From Liolophura sinensis (Eukaryota > Mollusca > Polyplacophora > Chitonida > Chitonidae): a stretch of DNA of 64,000 bases. The notes beneath the pieces were generated by a model. The model did not search any database. It was not told where the DNA came from and was given only the letters and a program-made list of their open reading frames with translations. The stretch lies in NCBI RefSeq assembly GCF_032854445.1, contig NC_088301.1:9608281-9672280 (forward strand). Reading direction: 5' to 3'. The translations under genes were made by a program, and so were the position numbers. Of the stretch, positions 25,745 to 36,944 are shown piece by piece. How positions within the stretch are numbered: position 1 is the first letter of the stretch; each line of letters opens with the position of its first letter.

Positions 25745-26033
25745 TTCACTCTCGCTGGTCGATGGACCATTGTGACAATAAGTGGTAGACGACCTCTCTC
25801 GTGGCCGTTTGGACAGCCTACCGTCCTTTGAAGACCACCTGTCTTCCACCAATATGGTGTGCCTTCGCGGGGAAGTTTGTCAGTATAAAGTGCTAGGGGT
25901 CGGTGGTTTATCCCAGGTACTAGTTTTGGGGCTTCCGGTTCCCAGTTTTAGGTTTCCTCCATCCAAGGATTTTCCACCATCGCACAAGTCAAAAGTTCTT
26001 GAGTATATAAACAACAATCAAAAGGAATAAATA
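25745..26033 (+). mobile_element. SINE family D
   Basis: GGACCATTGTGACAATAAGT GGTAGACGACC, AAGACCACCTGTCTTCCACC AATATGGTGTGCCTTCG and a 3' end GTTCTTGAGTATATAAACAA CAATCAAAAGGAATAAATA form one unit. The end resembles the tail of family A. The start matches 61445-61495. An 82-codon frame (25782-26030) covers it and is not a gene. Confidence 0.6.
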
Positions 26034-26519
26034 ACAGTTTATAAGTACAGCTTTTTAAAGTACGTTTTCTCTTTTTGAATGTTCTTATCGCCGCTCTTAA
26101 CAATGTCTGTTGGAGAACTGTGCTCATTATTTAGGCCTATGTGGGCGGAAAGAGCCCCGAGAAAACGCCACATCGTACCAGGTACATTATAAACCCCTTT
26201 GACGTCAAACCGTCGCCGCCCCATCGGGAGCTGGATTGAAGCACGCTGCCCCATTAGCCCAGAAACGATGGCGCGTAAAAATTAGCTATTTTCTCCCGTG
26301 ATTGGTATAATCAGTGCCAGACATACCATGTTATTTTGTTCTTTAACTTATCTCATTTACCATACGATTACTCAAGCTCACATAAAGTAAAGGTACAATC
26401 TAGCCCGAGTCTAAAACATACGAACCAGTCTGTGATCTTTCTCCTACAGTTACATTTATTCCATAATACCATGTATCCCGATTACACTATCATTAGGGAA
26501 AAGCAATTTTAAATTTTAG

Positions 26520-26790
26520 AGAACCTGGAAATCAAAAGACGTTTGACGTTTGAGAATTGAAAGAGAGTTGATGGTTTGGGAAACGAAAGGGAGTTGCCGT
26601 TTTGGGAACTGAGAAAGAGTTAACGGTTTTGGAATGGAAAAGAGTTGACATTTTGAGGATTAATAGTCAGCAATTTAAAAATCAGTTTGTCAGTTTGGGA
26701 ATCGAAAGAAGGTTTACCATTTGGGAATTGAAGAAAAGTTGTCGGTTTGACAATGGAAAGACAGTAGAAATGTGGGGAATAATAAACGGT
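26520..26790. repeat. Degenerate minisatellite, unit about 26-28 bp
   Basis: The motif TTTGGGAATTGAAAGAGAGTT plus a few bases recurs about nine times with many substitutions and length changes. Sharp homogenisation is absent, so this is an old array. A 63-codon frame inside is not a gene. Confidence 0.7.
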
Positions 26791-27321
26791 TAAAAGCCTA
26801 CGAATCCAAAGAGCTTCACTGTTCTACCATGGTACACGTGTATATTAGTATGTACGGTTGGCGTATTTCATGTATAAAGACGTTTGTCTATCGAAATATT
26901 GCGAATGTTGCCAGAGTGTTGTTGATTTGATAACTGAATGATTTGAGATCTTATCCAGCCGTTTTCCCAGCGACGTTCTTACAAACTTAGCTTACTTCCA
27001 AGAAACTTTTAACACGTACATGTAGGCTTATCTCTCTTAAAATTGGGAACATGCAGATGTCACGGAATAGCAGCTAAATATGATATTCTATAAGTAACAT
27101 TAAAGGATGAATGAAGGATTATATACTCATTCAAATCGACAGGAATCGTCGAACTTAAAAGCTTTATACCGACTGATATACAACAAACGCGGCTAGATGT
27201 TTGAATACATACCAAAGTTCAATGAAATACCTCACTGAGAGGTAATATAAACAATGCCCAAAGAGCTGTGCGTGAGCCGAGGAGTGTAAATTGCTACTAT
27301 TTATGCATTTACATTAACAGT

Positions 27322-27396
27322 AAGAATAAAACCCTGATTGAGGTAAATTGACAAGAGCCCGTATTTCGCCGGTTACGTGTGATCATTTGCCAGCTA
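27322..27396 (+). repeat. Dispersed repeat family 1, copy 3
   Basis: CTGATTGAGGTAAATTGACA ... GCCGGTTACGTGTGATCATT TGCCAG matches 23541-23616. Beyond it, TGGTGCTCTGG ... CTATGCTG is similar to the reversed flank of 14147. Confidence 0.65.
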
Positions 27397-27905
27397 TCAA
27401 ACTGTGGTTGGTGCTCTGGTATTGCTTTCTATGCTGCACGCCTTTAGATATATTCTCAAGCAAAAAGAGCTTGAATTAAGAGCTTGTATTAACATTTGGC
27501 TCACTCCGTGTCTGTCTGTGCAATTACCTATCTTTTGCCGTGATAGAAAACGTTTTGGGAAAGGCTGTACAAAGACATTCAACATAACCAACATTAAAGG
27601 AAAAGTTATTGCGCAGGTAATTAAAAGTCTGCCATTCTATTTATTTATTTATTTAACTGATATTTAAAGTTCTACTCCTGCGAATTTACGTTAAAAAAAT
27701 GATATATATGGATTTCAACGTGAATACGTTAAAAATTTGATTTTGGTTTTATTTGGATGTTGTTTCAGCTGTATTCTGCAAATTTTTTGCTTTTCCCCAA
27801 ACCCCATGTCCTCGGTAATTTCCGTAAGCACTGGTGAATGACGTGGAAAGTAGACATCTGCGATCACGAGGTACATTGTAAAGAGTGCAAAGTAAACATG
27901 TGCCG

Positions 27906-28003
27906 AAACAAAAAACCCCCCAAAAACCAAACAAACAAACAAACAAACAAACAAAACAAAACAAAAAAACCCCCCAAAAACAGAAAACAAAACAAAAAAA
28001 ACT
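27906..28003. repeat. A/C-rich low-complexity run with (CAAA)n
   Basis: Five to seven CAAA units sit between A-rich and CCCCC-containing pieces. Long frames on both strands here are composed of a few residues and are spurious. Confidence 0.9.
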
Positions 28004-28829
28004 TAACACCAATGCTTTGAAAATGTGTTACCTTCAAGTGTTATCTCTCAAACACAAGGTCCAGACATCAGAAAAAGTCATTGATAGATTTTGCCCAAGC
28101 CAAAATGAACCTACAAGACGACACATTAAACACGTTAATGAAGTTATAGATATGAAAATGACAGGAATGAGTTATGAGGAGTATACAACAACATATGTGG
28201 CCTCATACACCATATAAACTATTCAGGCATTATTCTAACTAGAGTCATTTCTGTTGCGCTGATGAAATCTATGTTAATACCGGTAGCTTTCTTTCTCGAC
28301 CGACAAGTGCGGACTTCGCACCATGCTGCCCTGGTATAATTGTACTATATTTTTATAAAAGTAAAGTATATAAAATACAAGCTTGGTATACAGAAAAGAT
28401 AATTTGAACTAAATTAAATTAAAGTCTTTAGAGCCAGTATTTCAAATGATCAGATTTGTGTCATCAGATCAGCTGCCATGTTTTGTTCTCTGGTTATGTC
28501 AAGCACCACATGGTCACACAAAGTCCTCCAAAAATGCGCAGTATAAACACATACACAGTTAAAACATATCCTATGATTTTAAAATAAACTGAAATTAAGT
28601 ACTTTGCAAAAAACGCGCTCATACATGTATTTAGCAGCGGTTTTAGGGTGACAGACGTTTTGGCTATCGTGCGTTTTGACCTCATCCAAGGCGCCAGTTA
28701 GACTTATGCCTAATCAACATTTTGTTATCGATAACTGACATTCCAGCTTGGTACACGATTTGAATACTGATTTCATCCACTCGCTTAGTAAATACATAGC
28801 GTCTCTCCAATATCACTGAAAGCTGTTCT

Positions 28830-28980
28830 TCTCTTTGCATGAATCCGTCCTACTTTCGTACTTCATATACTTTGTTAGTTCTTTGTTGGTTTGTGTTATA
28901 CGTCGTCTTGGGGAACTGGCCTTACAATTATTGACCTGGAACGTCCTTATTGGTTGATGCCTTGTGTATAAATGTCTGGT
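28830..28980 (+). repeat. Dispersed repeat family 2, copy 2
   Basis: It matches 16438-16590 along its whole length (core ATTATTGACCTGGAACGTCC then TTATTGGTTGATG), with small indels. Confidence 0.65.
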
Positions 28981-29999
28981 CGACGTAAAGATTGTGATTG
29001 CCCTGTCTTTCCAAATATTGAAACAAATAACGTCTCAGACTAAGTATACATTACAATAAGGTTTACAACCAGGTTACAGATCGAACAGACTATAGACCTT
29101 ATAAAGCGTTAAAAGCCTTTTTCAAGCCCCAAAGTATTTTCGATACAGGCCGTCAGTCGGTCGATGTACCGAGCTTTCATCGCCAAACAAGTCTTTTTCG
29201 AACGGTCTGAAGTAACTCAGAGGAAAGAATTGCGTCTCTAAAAATATATTTTCCTGAAAAACAATCCTTCAACTTCAAGGAATATCACAAGCTATATGGG
29301 ATGTTATGTCCAATACATATACCCAAAAGTGGAAAAGTGCTTTAAAAAGTGTCTTATGCGCCGTCAAAGCAACTGATATTCGTATTATTTTTTCCACTAC
29401 AATGTAATTTATGCATTCAATTATTATGAAAAAGACACGAAAATGTTGTCCGTTCCAATATTCAGTCCGTTAGTTTCGGCGATAAATAAATTAAAAACAT
29501 CCCCTCACCTTTTATGTCAGTATGATCATCTGTCCGTATCATCCGAGCACTTAGGACCATTATACAAACAAATTTTGGACCCCTAAAATTGATTTCAAAT
29601 ACCAAATACTAAACAAATACTAAATAGTTTACTTATGTACGTCGTCTTTTAACGATGTTTTCATTCACGTCCCACTGACGTTATGAATGAACTGATCTGT
29701 ATTTGTCTAAGGTCTTTAAAATGCACACAACGCAACATGGTATGTTATTCAGCTGTCATCTTTGTCCAGTTATCCATTTTGTTCTTTAATCATTTGGATT
29801 TTGTGCCAATATGCCTCTATGTGTTATATCGTACATTTGTCCTTTGTTCAAACACAATACCTTTGAAAACTATTGACATATTTAAACACACCTGTGAGTC
29901 ATACAACTGGAATTTTAACGGAACCCAACCTATACAACAACACCTGTGATAGAAACAAACACCAGAGACATGTAACTGTCAAGTCAGGGATGTAACATA

Positions 30000-30008
30000 G
30001 TATAAAAG
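30000..30008 (+). promoter_or_regulatory. TATA box of the CUB gene
   Basis: GTATAAAAG lies 68 bp upstream of the start codon at 30076. The expected transcription start would be near 30030, giving a 5' UTR of about 45 nt. This is a canonical TATA motif at the proper distance for a short leader. Confidence 0.7.
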
Positions 30009-30075
30009 AAACCACCACAACAGGTGTACATCACTTATCCCAAACAGTTTGTGACGAAGACGACGGTTTTATACC

Positions 30076-33067
30076 ATGAATTTCTGGCTGGCAGTTATAT
30101 CGGTGGCAGTTGTGGTGGTTAGCGCAAGGGTGAGTTTAGATGCGTTAAAATAGAGGCCATAGTCAAGCTGTGCAGTCTGATCTTCATTCCTGCCTTTCAC
30201 ATGAAGATTTAGGGCCTAGTGGTGACATTGTACTCATGTATACCACAAGAGAATTATAATCTGGCTTGCACCACACTAAGTTCTTTCGTGTTAACGTTCC
30301 TCTTCATACCAATAATGGACCATTTGTCAAATTTGAAGAAACCGTTCCCACAAATCCGTAAATTATTTGAGGCTGGATGTTCATGCCATCTACTATCCAG
30401 CCCTGAACATGTAGTAGAATATATGTATTTTTACGAAACTGTGGTTTAAATTTTTTAAATGGAACACGCATGGAATCTCCAGCATATGTAATTTTCATGC
30501 AAAGCTCATGGAAGGTAATGAAATATTTACTTTCTTTTTTGTCCTTTACTTCCATGTAGCCACGAAATTCCAACGAGGTATCAAAGCGAGGAGGTAAGAA
30601 ATAAAAAAATTAAATTTTTTTATTCCATTGCTCGAGGATGCAAACATTGCAATTATCTCGAATCCGTTTAAATTAGATCCTGTTAACCAACAATGAATTC
30701 TGCTAAGCTTGCATTTTTTGGGTTCAGTGCTGTTGGGGTTTTCACCAAAGCGGAGTTGACGTCCAGTTCGTGCTGACTTCCTCTCCTGTCGTACGTGGGG
30801 AGGTTTGCAGCAACCTATGGATGGTCGGGATTTCCCATCCATAATGCTGGCCGTTGTGGTATAGGTGAAATGTTCTTGATAATCAAGTATATAAATAACT
30901 AAATAAATATAGGTTTTCTTATTTATGCAAACCCAAGCCAACCTCTTCTTCTCTTTGCTTGTGTGGAACCGATAGCAGTTTTTTCGTAACGCTTGGAAAT
31001 ATCGTTCTTATTTACAGTAAATCGCAACTGTGGAAACCTCGACTTCTGGGCCAACTCTGGGTTTATATCCACCCCCAACTATCCCAGCAACTACGGTGAT
31101 GACACAACGTGTGTGTACACCATCCAACCCAGTAACCTCTCCTCGCAGTTTTATGTGGATTTCTACACCTGTGACTGCTTCTTGGAGGATCACAGCATTT
31201 GCTCCTACGACTCCATTCGCTTTGGTAACAATGGGACGAAGAACTGTGGCAACGTTAGTTTCCGCAGGTTTTCAGGTATGAAAGTGTGAGGGGTGCTAAT
31301 TGGAGGTGGTGATGGGGGACATTTTCTCAGAAGAGTTAAGTGTTAACGTATAGTATTTTTTATGCTGTACTTGTCACCGTGGATATATACCTATGCACTT
31401 ATGGCATCATGGAAGAGCATTAACAAATGTTAATGTCGTTGATTTCCTGTAAGTTATACATAAATCCATATGTATAAACAAGGCACTGTCTTACTGAGGA
31501 CACTGGAAATGCGACCTTTAAAACCTTAATTGCAAATATCCTGGTAAAATTTCTCAAATTGCAGTAATTTCTAAAATATCCCTGGAGTTAACCCTAGTAA
31601 ACGCTACACATTGATATCGATCTGGTATGCACTGTCGTTTTAGCTACGAAAATTTCGAATTTGCAAGACATAAGTAGCTGAGTCATTTGAGTGTTTTTTA
31701 CTTAAGGCAATATGCCGTCGAATAATTTCTGCAGCGTACCGCTATATGCTGCTAGGTACTGATGTATTTTAAATACATAGCCGAGACTGGGTAATCTGGA
31801 TGAGAACAAACGACCTAATTGGCTAAACTGCCATGGAGGCCAAATCGAAGCATCACGCATGGCATTCATTAATATTTCATTACAAAGCATTGAATCTTTA
31901 ATGGCGTAAATTCCATGAATTCAAGAAATTTAATCCAAGAACAAGATAAATAAGAATTCCTTTTGAAGAAAAAAAGCGGAAAGAAACAATTATGATATCT
32001 TGGCAACCAACTTGATTGGTAAACTTTATTAGCAACTACTTCGCAGCAATGTTGGAAGACTTATTGTCTTACCTTGTCTTGCACAGACATGCAATTTATA
32101 CAAAGCTATTAGATCAATACACTCACATAGTACGCATGCTTCACCGGGACTTTGTTTTAGTGATGTCGACCAACGGCAAAGTAGAAGTGATTTTTGACAC
32201 TGATGGTAGCGTCAACGACAGGGGCTGTAAAATTGCCTACAGCACTCAAGGTAACCTTCCCAACTGCCCGAACAGCAACATCAGCATCGGTTTGACACCC
32301 GCTGTGAACTACTCGACAACCTCCTTCAATTACTCGATACCATGGTGGAACAACACGACACCCTCTTTCAATTACTCGACACCTTGGTGGAACAACACGA
32401 CACCCTCTTTCAATTACTCGACACCTTGGTGGAACAACACGACACCCTCTTTCAATTACTCGACACCTTGGTGGAACAACACGACACCCTCTTTCAATTA
32501 CTCGACACCGTGGTGGAACACCACGACAGCTGCTCCCTCAAGTAAGTCCATTCTACATTCTCAGTCCATGACAATGTTTTCTTTTGTTTTTAACAGTTTC
32601 TTAATTTTACCTATTTGCAGCTTTAGCCTTTAAGCACTTAATCAGTCATAGTACGTCAAGAATGCTGCACCGTTTATGTAACTCTAGTGCAATAAAACCA
32701 TGCCTTATACTATAAATTAAATCTATATCAAACTAGGTGGTTGTGAGCAAGATAGAATGCATTTGACATCTGACATATATGCATAATGTGCATACCGGAA
32801 TTATTGAAGCATGCATAGACTTCACGAGCCTAGTTCTGAGGAACGCATCTGAAAATATTGCTACACATTTTCTATAGATTTTGAGAACGAAATCCTATTA
32901 AAATCGTGAGAAGCCTTTTTGGCTAAAATGTTCCATATATGTTTTTTTCAGACGGTTCTATCTATGATCTGCTGAACATTATGTACAGTGAAGCGTATGC
33001 TGTAGAAAATGCCTTCGAGGAGTACAGACATGCTGTCAGTAATGTTATCAACAGGTTGATGCCATAA
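30076..33067 (+). CDS. Secreted CUB-domain protein with NTTPSFNYSTPWWN repeats
   Basis: Coding exons are 30076-30129, 30560-30593, 31018-31275, 32161-32541 and 32952-33067. All introns are GT-AG and phases agree, giving 280 residues. Residues 1-17 form a signal peptide. KR at 27-28 may be a processing site. Residues 34-143 are one CUB domain: first Cys pair C34/C61, then C91-Y-D and C106-G, ending at the C138-KIAYS strand. Extra Cys lie at 81, 83 and 151. Residues 165-235 are one 15-residue and four perfect 14-residue Trp/Asn repeats rich in N-glycosylation sequons. The last 37 residues look helical. CUB domains bind proteins or sugars outside the cell; the ligand here is unknown. A shell-matrix, mucus, adhesive or immune role would be a guess. 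I do not recognise an orthologue. Confidence 0.88.
30560..30593 (+). other. 34-nt micro-exon (exon 2) of the CUB gene
   Basis: It is preceded by a long pyrimidine tract and ATGTAG and followed by GTAAGA. It encodes PRNSNEVSKRG plus the first base of the next codon. Joining exon 1 directly to exon 3 would give an immediate TAA. The 34 nt shift phase from 0 to 1 and open the CUB frame, so the exon seems required. Confidence 0.82.
30735..30925 (+). mobile_element. Diverged SINE family A in intron 2 of the CUB gene
   Basis: TGACTTCCTCTCCTGTCGTA CGTGGGGAGG, GCAACCTATGGATGGTCGGG, ATAATGCTGGCCGTTGTGGT and a TAAATAAATA tail follow the order of family A. It lies between exons 30560-30593 and 31018-31275 in gene orientation and leaves splice sites intact. 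Confidence 0.75.
32307..32519 (+). repeat. In-frame 42-bp coding minisatellite
   Basis: One 45-bp unit (32307-32351) is followed by four 42-bp units (32352-32393, 32394-32435, 32436-32477, 32478-32519). The 42-bp units are almost identical at the DNA level; the last has CCGTGG for CCTTGG. Each encodes NTTPSFNYSTPWWN. Such DNA-level identity suggests recent expansion and probable length variation between individuals. Confidence 0.95.
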
Positions 33068-33072
33068 ATCAG

Positions 33073-33244
33073 GTAGATATTACACTGTCATTATCTGTAT
33101 AGTGGTATGAACTGGTATTTAACGTCCCAATTAGTTTTCTTAATTTGCATATTGAAAAGAAAAAAAACATGGATTAACGCGTCCATTCAATTAACCGCCA
33201 ATATAAAATCACTCTCATATAATTTCATGTAATCTTTTTTTCAG
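33073..33244 (+). other. Probable 3' UTR intron of the CUB gene
   Basis: ATCAG|GTAGAT lies 5 nt after the stop codon, and a strong acceptor (TTTTTTTCAG) ends at 33244. Removing it gives a short final non-coding exon that carries the AATAAA. The stop codon is close enough to the junction not to be an obvious decay trigger. Confidence 0.55.
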
Positions 33245-33287
33245 ATCGCAACAGGATAGGCCACTTAGACGTTTGACTGTAACATAA

Positions 33288-33293
33288 AATAAA
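33288..33293 (+). terminator. Polyadenylation signal AATAAA of the CUB gene
   Basis: AATAAA lies 221 nt after the stop codon in the genome (about 50 nt in the spliced transcript). A GT/T-rich stretch (CTTTTGTGTTGCGTTTT) follows at about 33310-33330, as expected for a downstream element. Confidence 0.7.
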
Positions 33294-33330
33294 GCATATA
33301 ATAATTATATCACTTTTGTGTTGCGTTTTA

Positions 33331-34394
33331 AGTCCATCAAGCTCTGCGCAACTTCCCGTGCATGGTTTCCGCAAATATCTGCTTGGCTTCCCGATTCCTG
33401 AAAATGGTTGATGAAATTGCGAACATTGCTTCTTGATCAGTAAAAAATATTTTTTAACAGCTGAAAATGGTCAAATGATGGAACTTTTGCACACAATTTT
33501 GCCCTGTATGTAAACGGAAGTCATGAATTTAACCGTACGTTAAAAAGACTTGAAAGTCCAGTGGCCACCTCCAGGTTAACAAAACACGGTAGAAAGCATT
33601 CTTGTATTGTTACGTGTAGCAACATACATTCACAAAGGTCGACGATGATGTAGAATTTATAGTTCACAAGATTTCGAACCTCACTTGTGTTTTATTTCCA
33701 TACTTTTGTGGCTTTTTCCACGTGTGAAATATGTTTGCAGTCAGAAGGCTATATGCAACTCATAAAAACCGTCTTGAATAACGGAAAGCCTCTGAGAACT
33801 TTCAGAAATGTTGTCTTGAACCCAGGCGTCGCTGTCCTCTCCTGACAGCAATGTTTTATTTGACTGTAGTTTAAAACCATACTCAACAATTTTTCATTTA
33901 TATAAGGACGACCAGCTTTATGTCTATTCAACTTCAAGTACGACCACACAACAGAGCGCAGTCCGCCTCTTCTTCTCACCAATGCCTTGAGAAGAGTGGC
34001 TATATGGGAATTTTGAAAACGGTCTGTCTTTAAATGGGATTTAACCCAAATCTCGCATAAATCTAACTGACTGAAAAAGCACGCGACCGCCTGCCACTGG
34101 TTGTAATCTATTACAGTGCTATTAATATTACACAGAAATATAATAAAGTACAGATAAGGCAGACAAATTGTAGTTTAAGGAGGGGGTAGAGGTTAAGCTA
34201 AATTCTCAGCAACGGATCATTACCTGTTCCCAGTACTTGTTTTTAAATTTTCCCACACGAAACAAAGGAAAAAGGAAATTTTTGTAGTCAGTTTAATAAG
34301 AGTATTAGCCCTTGGGTGTTAAATAGTTTCCCCGCGCAGTGGCAACTCCTGCCGTATTCAACATTGTTCTCTTGTAACACATGAGTACTACGTT
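33331..34394. other. Unassigned stretch
   Basis: A 77-codon - strand frame (33749-33982) has no recognised domain. No gene or repeat is supported. Confidence 0.5.
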
Positions 34395-34817
34395 ACACTG
34401 AGCCACTTTGGTGGCCTACTGGTTAGTGCGTTCGCCTTAGAGTCGGGACACCTGGAATAAAACCCGGGTCGGATCATACTTAAGACGTTAATAATAGTAA
34501 CCTACTTGTTGCCGCCTCGCTTGGCGCTCAGCACTGAGAGGATAGAGCAAGGAAATAGGGCCGGTTGACAAACATTTCAGTGTAATGTGACTGGGTGTGG
34601 TGTCATGTCTGGTGTCTCCGTATGATAATTTAGCAGCATAGACTCGCTCAGCCACAAGAAGACACACTGTACATACACACTCCTAATGACCCCTCGTCGT
34701 CAAATGACTGAACAATTGTTAAAGTGTGGTGTCATGTGTGGTGTCCAGGTATGATAATTTAGCAGCATAGATTCGCTCAGCCACAAGAATACCTCATATG
34801 AATAAAAAATTGTTAAA
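34395..34817 (+). mobile_element. SINE family C with a duplicated body and tail
   Basis: The head has a tRNA-like A-box region (GGTGGCCTACTGGTTAGTGC GTTCGCC) and a weak B-box (AAAACCCGGGTCGGATCAT). The body is GTGACTGGGTGTGGTGTCAT and so on. The 3' part occurs twice in tandem: 34595-34723 and 34724-34817. The second copy is internally shortened, and both end in AATTGTTAAA. A related copy is at 51457-51786. Confidence 0.75.
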
Positions 34818-35924
34818 GGCAAAGGAAATACTAAAATGAAGTGTATATCAGGTGAAAGACCATAAAACAGTGTCCATATAAATAGTTCGATTTATTTTTT
34901 CAGAAATTTACCAGCCGGGTAGAATTATTTTAAAACATCATAACCTACGGTGGTCTGTAGTGACCCAGATGGTGTCAGTGACGTTACATCAATATTTTGT
35001 CCTTGAAATAGTTCTTTTCAAGGTTCATTTGGCCAGTGCATTCATAGCTCTACATGAATATGCAATTGTGAAACCAAGCGATGTACGTGTGCCAAGTGTT
35101 AAAAACCTGGTGTGACGTCACTGGTCCCAATATAGCCAGGAAAAAGGTATCCATAGAATCCAAAGTTCTTTTTTTCTCAGTTGAACAAATTCTAAACAAG
35201 TCAGACCAACCACTTTTGTGGACAGTTTTCAAGGACTTTCACCTGACATATACTTCTTTGTCTGTAAGTACGAAGTAAAACCTGAAGCAGACATACATAC
35301 ATACATATACACAAGGGTTTTGATCGACTGCCATGAGACAGAGACATAAATTCTTAGGTAATGTAATCCATTACACATAAGCGACCAAGAACGGATACTT
35401 CGAAAATTTCTACTGAGACATGCATGATAACACACTTTACGTGGATATTTTTTGCTGCGTGTCCACGCAACTGTATGTCTTACATACCCCATCTAATCAC
35501 ATTATACTGATACCGGCGCGAACAGTATTTTCATTAGGCTGATCACCTGCCGATGTAGTGCCACTACACTACACGGGCTGGTTTTGTTTTAATTACTATG
35601 AAAACATCCTAAATCAGCACACCCCTTGCATGACTCGCATTAAGGTTCTGTGTACCCATCTTCGCTGCATTCATGCGGTAAAGATTGTACTGTAGGCAAA
35701 TACAATATTTCAATCTAGGTCATGTCATTATTGTGGGAACGTCTAAATTAGCGATTTACAACATGTAGCTTCCATTGAAAAGTTCTAAAATATTTGAAAT
35801 AATGCAAACCATTAGTTAGTTCCAATTAACGAACATACTGTAGAACATCAACGACAAGCGCAACAGAGAAAGGACGCAATGAGGGTTACCACAACGTTAA
35901 CATTCGGCAGAATGATAGTTCTAG

Positions 35925-36239
35925 GTGTGGGTCAGTGATGGTTATGGCGGGATCACTTTGGTGGGCAAGGCTCCTCTACGTGTTGCCCATGGATCGAAGT
36001 GTAACTAGCCGGCACCTATGGAATATCGCCGTGGAGTGCCCAAGCCCATCGAAAATATCTGTGATGTGCTTGGTATTCGCCTACATCAACGCCAACCTGG
36101 CGCAAATTCCGTGAAAACATACTGTGAAGAGATACAGCGATATCTGCGTAAAATTATATATAGTATAAAGTATGCTATAGCATGGTCCGGTATAATAATG
36201 AACGGTCCATCATGCAGTGATAGTGGAAGAAATAAATAA
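35925..36239 (+). pseudogene. Tc1/mariner-like transposase remnant
   Basis: Around 35930 the reading frame shows SVMV then, after a slip, ITLVGKAPL, typical of the strand before the second catalytic Asp. From 36018 the frame has PIENICDVLGIRLHQRQP, which corresponds to the conserved PIE-x-x-W-x-x-LG-x-R block of Tc1-like enzymes (here C replaces the expected W). The section with the second catalytic Asp, which should lie between the two blocks, is deleted. There are frameshifts and no N-terminal half. It is on the opposite strand to the better copy at 36945-37876. Confidence 0.6.
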
Positions 36240-36944
36240 GATATGCATAATGAATCCCATAAAAAAAACAAGGTTTAATAGCTAGAGCGGATGCATGCTA
36301 TTTTTTTAGAGGAATATTTGCATACACTAGTATGTAAATACTGAATGATATTCTTGGTATACCACACATTTGTTTTAGTTAAAGGTTGCATCTAGTAGTT
36401 GGATATGGAAGCTCATTAATCTTTTGAATCGACTTACAAAAATGTGTTGCCAGCCTATACAACTCTAACAGGCATTCATGTTTAGGGAGTAAACTCAAGA
36501 CAAACAGCAAATGTACACCTTCACATGGTCTCTGTCATGCATACAGGAATTTGGTGAGAATATCGTCAAAACTCTACGTAAACTTGCTAATTACAACCCC
36601 CATTTTATGTTTAAAGGGCAATAACTCTGGAAGTTTTTGATGCGAACAACCCAAACAACACATGAAAATCCATTTAAAGCAGCAGGAGACGAGATTTAAT
36701 TTAATTTTTTATTTATTTATCGATGACTCCCAACAGCGAATGGCCACAAGAATACTAGATTACTAGAATTTAACAGTACAACATTAAAAACTTTATATAC
36801 ATTATTATATATTCGTAAATAAATAAATATAAACTAACGACCAAGAGAACTGCCAAAGCAAAGCAGCCCTCAGATCATTTTACAAGTGAACAAAAAGAGC
36901 AGAGATTATTTTTAAAGTCAGTCAATTTCAAAAAAAAAAAAACC

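Larger units (their letters stand above)
26791..29990. other. Gene-poor stretch upstream of the CUB gene
   Basis: It holds dispersed repeats (27322-27396, 28830-28980), a TTTA run near 27640 and low-complexity CAAA sequence. Frames at 27404-27667, 27885-28217 and 29683-29949 have no recognised domain. Confidence 0.45.

Noticed and set aside
27715-28217. Frames on both strands around the CAAA run
   Set aside because: Low-complexity composition (Lys/Asn/Gln or Phe/Val/Cys) generated by simple repeats.
31030-31281. 83-codon + frame overlapping the CUB exon in another frame
   Set aside because: Shadow of the CUB exon, which has the right cysteines and splice phases.
32342-32545. 67-codon repeat frame (TLVEQHDTLFQLLD type)
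   Set aside because: Alternate frame of the 42-bp coding minisatellite; only the NTTPSFNYSTPWWN frame joins the neighbouring exons in phase.
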